DNA of 64,000 bases from Amycolatopsis oliviviridis (GTDB lineage: Bacteria > Actinomycetota > Actinomycetes > Mycobacteriales > Pseudonocardiaceae), in contig NZ_BNAY01000009.1 of the NCBI RefSeq assembly GCF_014654365.1, positions 62,001 to 126,000 of the forward strand. Reading direction: 5' to 3'. Of the stretch, positions 1 to 7,503 are shown piece after piece. Both the position numbers and the translations under genes were made by a program. Each line of letters starts with the position of its first letter. The first letter of the stretch is position 1. The notes below the pieces were generated by a model. That model did no database searches and was not told the origin of the DNA. It was given only the letters and a program-made list of their open reading frames with translations.

Positions 1-1
1 G

Positions 2-619
2 GTGCTCACCGGCGCCAACCGGGCCGCGCAGCTCGCCGCGCTGGAGGCGCCGGGCGGGCCGGTGCTGACCATCGGCGGGGACTGCGGGGTCGAGCTGATC
101 CCGATCGGGGTCGCGCGCTACCGCTTCGGGCCGGGGCTCGGCGTCGCCTGGTTCGACGCGCACGCGGACCTCAACACCGCGGAGACGTCGCCCTCGGGCG
201 CGTTCCACGGCATGGTGCTGCGGTCGCTGCTCGGCGAGGGCGACCCGGATTTCGCCGCGAACCCGCGGCTCGAACCCGGTCGCGTCGTCCTGGCCGGGAC
301 CAGGGCGTTCGACGACGCCGAGCGGGCCGCGATCGATCGTGGGCTGGCCGTCGAAACGGACGACGTCGCCGCCGGGCTGGCCGGCGCGGACAAGGTGTAC
401 GTCCACCTCGACCTCGACGTGCTCGACCCGGGGGAGTTCGGCGGGCTGAACTGCCCGGAGCCCGGTGGCTTGACGATCGAGCGGCTGGTGGCGATGCTTC
501 GCGGGCTGAGCGGCTTCGAAGTCGTCGGCGCCGGGATCACCGAATGCGTCGGCACCGACGTGCGCGTGCTGGAGCCCGTGCTGGAAGTACTCGGTGAATT
601 GCTCACCGAAAAGCAGTGA
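2..619 (+). CDS. Arginase/agmatinase-family ureohydrolase (5' truncated)
   Basis: The gene is cut by the left window edge. About 205 residues remain, against roughly 300 for the family, so the N-terminal third is missing. Family hallmarks are visible: a GGDCG segment near residue 26, WFDAHADLNT near residue 49 and HLDLDVLDP near residue 136, followed by a C-terminal ITEC segment. These are the usual binuclear Mn-binding positions of arginase, agmatinase and formimidoglutamase. The first metal site is GGDC where most members have GGDH, so a histidine ligand is replaced by cysteine. The substrate cannot be told from the sequence. The gene ends 231 bp before the divergently unrelated PucR regulator. 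Confidence 0.8.
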   Translation: MLTGANRAAQLAALEAPGGPVLTIGGDCGVELIPIGVARYRFGPGLGVAWFDAHADLNTAETSPSGAFHGMVLRSLLGEGDPDFAANPRLEPGRVVLAGTRAFDDAERAAIDRGLAVETDDVAAGLAGADKVYVHLDLDVLDPGEFGGLNCPEPGGLTIERLVAMLRGLSGFEVVGAGITECVGTDVRVLEPVLEVLGELLTEKQ

Positions 620-716
620 CACTCCGTCACGAAACAGGGTCCTTCGGCCGTTCGTACGTACGGCACGTGGCGTTTGCCGGGCACTTGTCATCAAAATTCA
701 GCACTGAGCCGTGATT

Positions 717-734
717 TTGTCACAACGGTGACAA
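717..734. promoter_or_regulatory. Inverted repeat TTGTCAC-N4-GTGACAA upstream of pucR-type gene
   Basis: A perfect 7-4-7 dyad lies in the 231-bp gap before the PucR-family gene. Further half-sites in the same gap are GGTGACAC at 757-764 and GTTGTCACC at 792-800, which are inverted relative to each other. The stretch is visibly more AT-rich than its surroundings and probably holds the promoter. A regulator binding GTGACA half-sites, possibly the downstream protein itself, is inferred. No gene is seen between 620 and 850. Confidence 0.45.
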
Positions 735-850
735 GAAATCGGTTTCTTCTGCGAAAGGTGACACATTCACGAGCGACTTTGCGATGTGTTCGTTGTCACC
801 CCACGATGATCGTGGGATGTCCGGACGCTGGGCGGAGCAAAGGAGCTGCG

Positions 851-2134
851 ATGTCGGTGGAGCGCGGGATCGAACACGCTGCGCAGCCCCCTGCGGCACT
901 GCCGCGCAAGCTCGCCGACATTTTGCGACCGGAACTCGGCAGCCTCGCCAACGAGATCGTCGACGAGATCCGGGCGACCATCCCCGCGTACGCGCGCCCG
1001 CTCGACGGGCCCTACGGCAAGTCGATCCGCGCCGGCGTCGAGTACGCGATCACCCTGTTCGTCGCCCAGATCGCGGATCCCACCGTCTCCAAGGAACAGT
1101 CGCACGAGGTCCACCACCGCCTGGGGCAGAACGAAATGCGGGAAGGCCGCAGCCTCGACACGCTCCAGTCGGCGTACCGGGTCGGCGCGCGGGTGTCCTG
1201 GCGGCGCATCATGCGCGTCGGCCGCCGCAGCGGGCTCTCGTCCGCCGTGATGTCGCAACTGGCCGACGCGATGCTCGCGTTCATGGACGAACTCGCGTCC
1301 GTCGCGCTGGACGGCTACCTCGAAGCGAAGGCGCGCACCGCGGGGGCGCTGGACACCTGGCGCCGCAAACTGCTGCACCTGGTGCTGGAGACCCCGCCCG
1401 CGCCGTCGAAGGCGATCGCGGAACTCGCGCAGCTGACCGGCTGGCCGGTGCCCGACCGCGCCACGCCGGTGGTGCTGCATCCGATCGGCGACAGCGTCAG
1501 ACCCCGGCGGCACAACGCGGTGGATTCGGACGTCCTGGCCGAACTCGACTGCGCTGAGCCGCTCCTGCTCGTCCCCGGCGAGATCACCGGCGCCCGCCTG
1601 GCCACCCTGCAGGCCGCGCTCCCGGACTACCGGCTGTCGATCGGCCCGTGCCGTCCGCTGGACTCCGTCGCCGATTCGCTGCGCTGGGCGCGGGACGCCC
1701 TGCACCTCTCCGAACGCGGGATCATCCAGGCCCGCCGGGTGATCCGGGCCGAGGAACACCTCGCCACCCTGCTCGTGAACGCCGACTCCGCGCTGACCTG
1801 CCAGCTGCGCGACCGCCTGTTCGCCCCGCTCGCCGAGATGACCGGGAAACAGCGGGAACGGCTGCTCGAAACCCTGCGCGCCTGGCTCGACAGCCAGGGC
1901 AACGTCGTCGACATCGCCGAGCGCCTCCAGGTCCACCCGCAGACCGTCCGGTACCGCATGCGGCAGCTGCAGGCGACCTTCGGCGAGCATCTGCGCGACC
2001 CGGGCGCGCGGTTCGAGATGGAACTCGCGCTGCGGGCCGGTGCCGCCCCTGCGTCGGTGCCCGAGGGCTACGCGCTGCCGGAGGTCCTTCCGGCGCCGCG
2101 CAAGAGTCCACAGTGGACGCCGAGCGGGTCGTAA
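851..2134 (+). CDS. PucR/CdaR-family transcriptional regulator
   Basis: A 427-residue regulator. ATG 851 is chosen because AAAGGAG precedes it at a good distance; the open frame continues upstream but has no better ribosome site. The C-terminal ~60 residues form the typical PucR helix-turn-helix (LLETLRAWLDSQGNVVDIA followed by LQVHPQTVRYRMRQL), which reads like other actinobacterial PucR/CdaR proteins. The N-terminal half is helical with an RsbRD-like four-helix sensory character (residues ~20-160), then a GGDEF-like central region. Such proteins respond to metabolites or stress; the effector is unknown. The gene is monocistronic and ends in the hairpin at 2143-2197. The GTGACA dyad upstream may be its operator. 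Confidence 0.85.
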   Translation: MSVERGIEHAAQPPAALPRKLADILRPELGSLANEIVDEIRATIPAYARPLDGPYGKSIRAGVEYAITLFVAQIADPTVSKEQSHEVHHRLGQNEMREGRSLDTLQSAYRVGARVSWRRIMRVGRRSGLSSAVMSQLADAMLAFMDELASVALDGYLEAKARTAGALDTWRRKLLHLVLETPPAPSKAIAELAQLTGWPVPDRATPVVLHPIGDSVRPRRHNAVDSDVLAELDCAEPLLLVPGEITGARLATLQAALPDYRLSIGPCRPLDSVADSLRWARDALHLSERGIIQARRVIRAEEHLATLLVNADSALTCQLRDRLFAPLAEMTGKQRERLLETLRAWLDSQGNVVDIAERLQVHPQTVRYRMRQLQATFGEHLRDPGARFEMELALRAGAAPASVPEGYALPEVLPAPRKSPQWTPSGS

Positions 2135-2142
2135 TCCCCGGA

Positions 2143-2197
2143 TGTCATGAAAGGGTCGTTCAGGACGGAAAACGTCCTGAACGACCCTTTCATGACA
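2143..2197. terminator. 25-bp perfect hairpin, repeat family A (copy 1)
   Basis: Two perfectly complementary 25-base arms (beginning TGTCATGAAAGGGTCG) flank the 5-base loop GAAAA. It sits between the convergent genes 851-2134 and 2202-3581, so it can act as a bidirectional terminator. Near-identical copies lie at 16022-16076 and 41536-41590. They differ at the base after AAAGGG (T here, C and G there), and each change is matched on the opposite arm. Confidence 0.8.
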
Positions 2198-2201
2198 CTT
2201 G

Positions 2202-3581
2202 TCAGCGGCGCGCGGGTGGCGGGTCCACGTTGGGACACTTGCGTTCCGGTGGTACCGGCGACCCGTCGAGCGAGACCTGGCTGACGCCGACGCAAGCCTG
2301 GTTCCCCGGGCCCGACGACATTCCGCTCAGGAGCGAATCGAGATCTTCCTTCACCCCGCAGCCGGAGAACTTCGGCAGCGTGAACTCCCGGTAGGCGGGA
2401 TCCGCGGCGTTCGGATCGGTGCGCAGCACACCGCCGTTGAACATGTCGTACTTCTCACCGCGCAGGTTGAGCACGAGCGGCTTGGCGGTGAGACAGTCGT
2501 CGCCGACGTCGAGCGCGACGCCGTTGATGGTGACACCGCTCAGTTTCGCGAAGACTTCGAGTCGCGTAGTGACCGTCGATGAGCCGTCCGGTTCCGAGAT
2601 CACCGTGCCGTTGACGTCGATGATGTGATTGCCGGTCCGGAAGTCCGGCGGTAGCAGTTCCATCGTCGCGGTGATCGGGACGAAGCCGAAGCCGAGGAAC
2701 GTCACCTTGCTCGGGGGCATCATCGTGGTGCCGGTGATGCTGCTCGGCGGATCCGGCGGGACGATCCAGAAGGCGTTGAACATGAACGCCTGCGTGAGCC
2801 GGGCGAACGCGCCGAGTTTCGCGATCGTCGACGTGCCTTGCACTTCGAAGGGCTGCAGCGGGAACACGATGACGTTCGGGTCCGGTTCGTCGTTCGTCGC
2901 GACCGTGCCGGGCCTGGGTTTCCGATCGCCCGGTTTGCCGCTGTCCGGTTTCGCGTCACCCATAGCCACCAGAGCGACACTGCCCAGAGTGGCGTCCTGG
3001 CCCGGGTTTTGGGTACACGTGATCGGCTTGAGCGGGGTCTCGGCCGAGGTCGAGGTCAGCGCGAGGACCGGGGCACCGGTGGACAGCCGGAGTTCGCCGG
3101 GGACGGTCATCGCGATGTCGGGCACCTTGCCCGTCGCGACCAGCTTCACTTCGCCGGTGGCGGGCACCTTGGTCGCCGGGATCGTGAGGGTGACCGGGAC
3201 CGGGGTCTTCTTGTCTTCGCGCGTGGCCGTGAGCTCGACTGTCGCTCCGCCGGAAACTTCGGGGGTGCCGCCGAGCGAGCCCTCGGTGAGGATGAAGGTG
3301 AGCGAGAAGTCCTTTACCTGCAGCGGTTTCCCGGTTTGGACGACCTTCGGCAGGGTGGCGGCGGTCTCTGTCACGACCGGTCGTTCACCGACGGGATCCG
3401 GGAAGACACAGGTGTTGTTCAGGGTCTGCCGTGCGGGAGATGCGCCCTGAAGCGGCGGGGACGGCGTCGTCGTCGGATCGGTCGCCGCCGAGGAGGCGAG
3501 TGCGCCGTTCACGCCCGCGAGCAGGATGACGCCCGCCAGAACGGGAAACCTCCCGAGTGCCCGGCGAACCTGCTGCGTCAT
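2202..3581 (-). CDS. Secreted two-module protein, DUF6801-like N-terminal part
   Basis: A 459-residue exported protein. ATG 3581 follows AGAGGA at about 7 bases. Residues 1-30 are a signal peptide (basic start, hydrophobic LAGVILLAGVNGALA). The N-terminal module (~50-200) begins with a CVFPDPVGE segment and beta-rich text that resembles the actinobacterial DUF6801 domain; this family assignment is from memory of its pattern. A low-complexity linker rich in Pro, Lys and Asp follows. The C-terminal module (~270-440) shares a pattern with the protein at 5673-6332: C-T-x-KPL near the middle, a DMF/DLF segment, FTLPKF versus FTIPEF, then a cysteine and SGPGN. Function is unknown; a cell-envelope role is plausible. 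It is followed 69 bp upstream by a smaller secreted relative. Confidence 0.75.
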   Translation of the reverse strand: MTQQVRRALGRFPVLAGVILLAGVNGALASSAATDPTTTPSPPLQGASPARQTLNNTCVFPDPVGERPVVTETAATLPKVVQTGKPLQVKDFSLTFILTEGSLGGTPEVSGGATVELTATREDKKTPVPVTLTIPATKVPATGEVKLVATGKVPDIAMTVPGELRLSTGAPVLALTSTSAETPLKPITCTQNPGQDATLGSVALVAMGDAKPDSGKPGDRKPRPGTVATNDEPDPNVIVFPLQPFEVQGTSTIAKLGAFARLTQAFMFNAFWIVPPDPPSSITGTTMMPPSKVTFLGFGFVPITATMELLPPDFRTGNHIIDVNGTVISEPDGSSTVTTRLEVFAKLSGVTINGVALDVGDDCLTAKPLVLNLRGEKYDMFNGGVLRTDPNAADPAYREFTLPKFSGCGVKEDLDSLLSGMSSGPGNQACVGVSQVSLDGSPVPPERKCPNVDPPPARR

Positions 3582-3650
3582 ACGGGTTCCTCTCGTGTCC
3601 GGTGTGGAGCCCGTGCGGGGCGGGCGTCCCCGCCCCGCACGGCGTGTTCA

Positions 3651-4277
3651 TCAGGTGATGGTGATCGACGGGCTGAACGCGCGGTTCTGCGCCGGGTTGG
3701 TGTTCTTCACGGTGCAGTTGAAGTTCCAGGTGGTCCAGGAACCGTCCTTCTTGTGGAAGTCCAGCGGCGCGTTGATCGTGGTGCCGAGCGACGCGGTCGC
3801 CGAGCCGGGGGTGCCGGCGGTGAACGTCGGGACGCCGGTGCCCGCGTCCTGGACGATGTTGAACGTCCGGGGGCCGGGCACGTACGGGTTGATCTGCGTC
3901 GGGACGTTCAGGTTCGTCACCGTCGCCGACGTCGGGGTGGCGTTGGTGATGGTGATCGGCATGTTGGCCTTGCCGCGGACGCCGTCGTAGTTGGCGGCGT
4001 TGAGCAGCGCGTTGATGGTGGCGTTGATCGTCGCCGTCCCCGAGATGTTCGTCGGGGTGGCGGTGGCACCCGAGGCGATCGACGTCGGGCCGTCGAACTG
4101 GGCCTTCACGTCCAGCTGCTGCTGGCCGATGCCGGGGAAGTTGCACATGTACGCGACCGTGCCGGTGGCATAGGTGGTCGCGGCGAGGGCCGTGCCGGCG
4201 GTGAGCACGGCGACCGCGCCCATCACGATTCCGGTGGTGGCGACGCCGGCTGACAACTTGCCAAGTCTGCGGGACAT
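3651..4277 (-). CDS. Small secreted protein, DUF6801-like
   Basis: A 208-residue exported protein. Two ATGs are possible: the outer one (4286) touches the AAAGGAG ribosome site, whereas ATG 4277 is 9 bases from it, so the inner start is chosen. Residues ~8-33 are a signal peptide ending ALAA. The mature part opens with YMCNFPGIGQQ, similar to the CVFPDPVGE start in the neighbouring protein, and closes with a second cysteine (NFNCTVKN), suggesting a single disulfide-closed beta domain. Rich in Thr, Ala and Asn. It is probably co-transcribed with 2202-3581, 69 bp downstream. No enzymatic motif is seen and the function is unknown. Confidence 0.75.
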   Translation of the reverse strand: MSRRLGKLSAGVATTGIVMGAVAVLTAGTALAATTYATGTVAYMCNFPGIGQQQLDVKAQFDGPTSIASGATATPTNISGTATINATINALLNAANYDGVRGKANMPITITNATPTSATVTNLNVPTQINPYVPGPRTFNIVQDAGTGVPTFTAGTPGSATASLGTTINAPLDFHKKDGSWTTWNFNCTVKNTNPAQNRAFSPSITIT

Positions 4278-4562
4278 ACCTGTCATCTCCTTTGATCCAG
4301 TTTACGTCTCGGGCGGCTTTCCCCATGCGCCTTTCGGCGGATTTTTCTGATCAAATATGCTCGACTTGAGCGGCTTTCTCGGTGGTGGGGTAAACCGAGG
4401 TTACCCGCGAGTTATGTACGTAACAAGGATTCATGTCGACATGTTTCGGAGTGGGTGAGGGGCCCGTTCTTTCTTGTCAGTGCGCGCTGAATGCGATTAT
4501 GAAGTTTGTGCGGCGATGACAAAGACGCGGCCGATCGGCGGAGCCGGGTTAACATTTCGCGC
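4278..4562. promoter_or_regulatory. Divergent promoter region
   Basis: A 285-bp gap between the divergent secreted-protein gene (minus) and the RCC1-repeat gene (plus). It is noticeably AT-richer than the window average, especially 4340-4440 (for example TGATCAAATATGC and GTACGTAACAAGG), as expected for promoters on both strands. A 95-codon minus-strand open frame crosses 4412-4696 but runs into the RCC1 gene and has no recognisable product. No other gene is seen. Confidence 0.5.
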
Positions 4563-5543
4563 ATGGTGTCATTCGATCGACGATCCGCGACACGGCGCGT
4601 GACGAGTTGCACGATAGCCGTAATGATCGCCACGGTTTCCCTTTCCGGTACCGCATACGCCGCGCCGACCGGTGAGGCGCGGCCGTGGGGGAGCAACGAC
4701 TACGGGCAGGGGCAAGGGAACGTGCCCCCGGCGGCGCTCGGCGCGAGCGCGGTCTCCGCCGGCGCGCTCTCGCATCTCGCCCTCAAGGACGGCGGCGTGA
4801 TCGCCTGGGGCAACAACAACTACGGCCAGACGACCGTGCCCGCGGCGGCGACGTCGGGGGTCACGGAGATCGCCGCGGGCTGGGCGCACGAACTGGCGCT
4901 CAAGAACGGGGGCGTGATCGCCTGGGGCAACGGCTTCTACGGCCAGAACGTCGTCCCGGCCGCCGCGACCTCGGGGGTCACGGCGATTTCCACCAGCGCG
5001 TACTTCAACCTGGCGCTCAAGTCGAACGGCAGCGTGCTGAGCTGGGGTTCGCGGACCGCCGTCCCGGCGACGGTCTCGTCGGGGGTCACCGCGATCTCGG
5101 CGGGCGGCGACCACGGGCTCGCGCTCAAGAACGGCGGTGTCGTCGCCTGGGGCAGCAACGGGAAAGGGCAGATCACCGTGCCCGCGGCGGCCACGTCCGG
5201 GGTGTCGGCGATCTCCGCCGGGTTCCGGCACAGCATCGCGCTGAAGAACGGCGGAGTCATCGCGTGGGGTGACAACGGCGCGGGCCAGGGCACGGTCCCG
5301 CCGGAGGCGCAGTCCGGCGTCGTCGCCATCGACGCCGGCTTCAACCACAACGTCGCGCTGAAGTCCGACGGGAGTGTTTTCGCCTGGGGCAGCAACGTGA
5401 AGCAGGAAAGCCGGGACACCAGCTCGGAACCGCCGACCGACTTCTGGAAGTTCTCCGGCGTCTGCGCGCCGGTGTACGCCGTTTCCGCTGGTGACAGCAC
5501 CGGAGTGGCGCTGGTCGACCCGAACGCGCCCTACTTCTGCTGA
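4563..5543 (+). CDS. Secreted RCC1-repeat beta-propeller protein
   Basis: A 326-residue protein. ATG 4563 is preferred over the earlier in-frame start because it places the hydrophobic stretch (TSCTIAVMIATVSLSGTAYA) as a normal signal peptide. The mature part consists of about seven RCC1-type units, each ending in a version of HxLALKNGGVIAWGxNxxGQ followed by VP and an AISAG segment. Seven units fit a single closed propeller. Bacterial secreted RCC1 proteins are usually binding scaffolds; the partner is unknown. The fourth unit (WGSRTAVP) and the seventh are shortened. The gene is flanked by minus-strand genes for secreted proteins and ends at a hairpin of repeat family C. Confidence 0.85.
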   Translation: MVSFDRRSATRRVTSCTIAVMIATVSLSGTAYAAPTGEARPWGSNDYGQGQGNVPPAALGASAVSAGALSHLALKDGGVIAWGNNNYGQTTVPAAATSGVTEIAAGWAHELALKNGGVIAWGNGFYGQNVVPAAATSGVTAISTSAYFNLALKSNGSVLSWGSRTAVPATVSSGVTAISAGGDHGLALKNGGVVAWGSNGKGQITVPAAATSGVSAISAGFRHSIALKNGGVIAWGDNGAGQGTVPPEAQSGVVAIDAGFNHNVALKSDGSVFAWGSNVKQESRDTSSEPPTDFWKFSGVCAPVYAVSAGDSTGVALVDPNAPYFC

Positions 5544-5559
5544 CCTTCCGTGAAGGACT

Positions 5560-5663
5560 CCGTGAAGGACTCCTTGAGGTCCATCCATGCCCCCGCCGCC
5601 ACCCTCAGCGGAGACGCTGCGCGCCACTGCATGGATTCAAGTCCCTCAAGGAGTCCTTCACGG
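5560..5663. repeat. Inverted repeat, family C (TGAAGGACTCCTTGAG), copy 1
   Basis: Perfect 20-base arms at 5560-5579 and 5644-5663 (containing GAAGGACTCCTTGAG) flank a 64-base interior, which itself carries a smaller inverted pair (ATCCATGC and GCATGGAT). A third copy of the GTGAAGGACTCC half-unit directly precedes the left arm, giving a short tandem. It lies between convergent genes and may terminate both. A related copy is nested at 16121-16183. Confidence 0.7.
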
Positions 5664-5672
5664 ACTTGAGCG

Positions 5673-6332
5673 TCAGGACAGGTTCGACTTCATGCTCAGG
5701 TTGATCGTGTTGCCCGGACCGGAGATCAACGCGCCCAGTGCGAGGTCGTTGATGAAGCAGTCCTTGAACTCGGGGATCGTGAACACGCCCGACGACGGGA
5801 TGGTCTCCGCGAACAGGTCGACGTTCTTCGACACCAGGGTCAGGTCGAGCGGTTTGACCGTCTTGCAGGCGTTCGGCACCGTCGGGAGCGGGATGACCGG
5901 GTAGAACAGGCCGACGACGATGTTGTCGATCAGCATGTTCGCCTGCGAACGGGTGGTCAGATCGCCGTTGGCCAGTGTGCCGGTGACCGGGCCGGTCGGC
6001 TCGATCCGCACGCGGGCCTTGATCTTGAAGACACCCGAGACCAGCGAGATGTTCGCCGTGGACGGGGGTAACGCGAGATCGCCGCGGATCCCGACGTTGT
6101 CCCCGTCGATGACGAGGGCGCCGTTGAGCTGGCCGGGGCCCAGGTCGAGGGTGCCGCCGGTCTTCTTCACCGTGGTCTTCCCGGTGACGGTGTAGGACAC
6201 CGGGATCTCGACCGGGTCGTCCGCGAGCGCGGGGGACGCGGCGAGGCTGCCCGCCACGGCGAGCGCGGAAGTGAGCGCGACGACCGTGCCGAGACGGCGG
6301 CGGGCGGTTTTCGGGCGCGTTCGACCGAACAT
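5673..6332 (-). CDS. Secreted protein sharing a module with 2202-3581; possible last mce-operon gene
   Basis: A 219-residue exported protein; ATG 6332 has GAGGAG about 7 bases upstream. Residues ~12-37 are a signal peptide ending in ALA. The C-terminal half follows the same pattern as the end of the 459-residue protein at 2202-3581: a cysteine followed by KPLDL, then VDLF, FTIPEF, a second cysteine and SGPGNT. This points to one homologous beta-rich, probably disulfide-linked module. Only 62 bp separate it from the last Mce-associated gene (6395-7003) on the same strand, so it may be the final cistron of the mce operon and might work at the cell envelope with the importer. That role is inferred; no enzymatic motif is visible. 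Confidence 0.75.
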   Translation of the reverse strand: MFGRTRPKTARRRLGTVVALTSALAVAGSLAASPALADDPVEIPVSYTVTGKTTVKKTGGTLDLGPGQLNGALVIDGDNVGIRGDLALPPSTANISLVSGVFKIKARVRIEPTGPVTGTLANGDLTTRSQANMLIDNIVVGLFYPVIPLPTVPNACKTVKPLDLTLVSKNVDLFAETIPSSGVFTIPEFKDCFINDLALGALISGPGNTINLSMKSNLS

Positions 6333-6394
6333 GGGATTCTCCTCGTTTTCTCTCCTGTTTTACAAAGCGGACGAAATGGGGGAAATGCCGGTGC

Positions 6395-7003
6395 TCATCG
6401 TGGGACGAGATCGGTGATGACCCAATTGTCGCCTTCGCGTTCGGCGGTGATCGAAAGCTGGGCGGCCGCCGTCGTCGAAGAATTGTTGTCGGCCCGCGTC
6501 GCCGCTTGATCGAGGAATACGAGCAGTCGTGCTTTACCGTCGCCGAGTTCCTGGACGGCGGATGACGAGACGCGGGTCGTGAGGACGAGTTTCTGTGCCG
6601 GGGCCTTTTCCCGGACCTGGGCGAACAGGCTGTTGTACGACTCCAGCGCCTTGCCTCTCAGCGCCGAAGCCGCCGCCTTTTCGGTGGCGTCGGTCCGGTC
6701 GTAGGAATAGGAGAAGATCTTGTTGAGCGCCACCGTGACCGCGGAGTTCACCTCGGCCGTCGCGCCGACGTCGGTGAGCGCGGTGTTGGCCGCCGACGGC
6801 GTGGCCGAGATCGACCTCGCCTCCAGCGTGAACCACCCGCCCGCCGCCACCAGCACGGCGGCCGCGACCAGCAGGATCAGTGGCAGCTTCGGCCGGCGGG
6901 ACGGCTGTTCGGAGGTCTCTTCGGCGACGGGTTCGGCCGTGGCCTCGGTCTCGGCTTCGGTCTCGGTGACATCGTCGGCGTCGGTCTCGGCAGCGGCGGT
7001 CAT
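6395..7003 (-). CDS. Mce-associated membrane protein (second)
   Basis: A 202-residue protein with a long acidic N-terminus (Glu/Asp/Thr/Ala repeats, residues 1-38), one transmembrane helix (PLILLVAAAVLVAAGGW, ~40-58) and an extracytoplasmic domain ending WVITDLVPR. This is the layout of the Mce-associated proteins found downstream of mceF in actinobacteria, which help stabilise the Mce complex. The domain is NTF2-like in look (SLFAQVREKA, then beta-rich REGDNWVITDL). Its ATG overlaps the stop of the preceding Mce-associated gene by 4 bases (ATGA), so they are translationally coupled. Confidence 0.8.
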   Translation of the reverse strand: MTAAAETDADDVTETEAETEATAEPVAEETSEQPSRRPKLPLILLVAAAVLVAAGGWFTLEARSISATPSAANTALTDVGATAEVNSAVTVALNKIFSYSYDRTDATEKAAASALRGKALESYNSLFAQVREKAPAQKLVLTTRVSSSAVQELGDGKARLLVFLDQAATRADNNSSTTAAAQLSITAEREGDNWVITDLVPR

Positions 7004-7503
7004 CGCGCACCCACCGGGAGCTGGTCGAGCGCGCTGAGCTTCCAGCCTTCGCCGGTCCTGGTCAGCCCGGCGGCGAACCGGTTGCGTTTCGTCGTCGGCG
7101 CCGCGCCTTCTTTCGCCATCGTGATCTCCACCGAAGCCAGCATCTTGGCCGTTCCCGCGTGGTCGTCGAGTTCGCTGATCGCCGCGTCGAGCACCTTGCC
7201 CGTCGAGACCGTCCCGTCCTTGGTGAGTGTCTGCTTCGTCGCGTCGTCGGTCTTGCCCAGCTGATCGCGCAGCGGACCGGTCGACGCGGCGAGCCAGTCG
7301 GCGATGCCCTGCTCGACGCGGTGGTGGTCGAGACTGGTCAGCCGGGCGACCAGCTCACGTCCGGTCTTCAGCGCTTCGTCACGCGAGTTGCCGTAGGCCA
7401 CGGTCTCGGAGCTCGTCGCGGTGAACCAGGTGTACCCGGCCCAGCCGGCGAACGCGCAGGCCGCGGCGAGCACGGCGATCGCGATCTTCAGTTGCGCAGC
7501 CAC
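7000..7503 (-). CDS. Mce-associated membrane protein (first)
   Basis: A 167-residue protein. GTG 7503 is chosen since it starts inside mceF (16-base overlap) and gives a sequence beginning MAAQLKIAIAVLAAACAFAG, one transmembrane helix at the N-terminus. The remainder is an extracytoplasmic domain resembling Mce-associated proteins: an alanine-rich helix with conserved SLDHHRVEQGIADWL text, and an ending in EGWKLSALDQLPVG that matches the closing strand of the neighbour at 6395. The longer upstream open frame is an mceF shadow. It overlaps 6395-7003 by 4 bases. Confidence 0.8.
   Translation of the reverse strand: MAAQLKIAIAVLAAACAFAGWAGYTWFTATSSETVAYGNSRDEALKTGRELVARLTSLDHHRVEQGIADWLAASTGPLRDQLGKTDDATKQTLTKDGTVSTGKVLDAAISELDDHAGTAKMLASVEITMAKEGAAPTTKRNRFAAGLTRTGEGWKLSALDQLPVGAR

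Noticed and set aside
4412..4696. Minus-strand 94-codon open frame in the divergent promoter region
   Set aside because: It overlaps the signal-peptide part of the RCC1 gene, has no good ribosome site, and no recognisable product.
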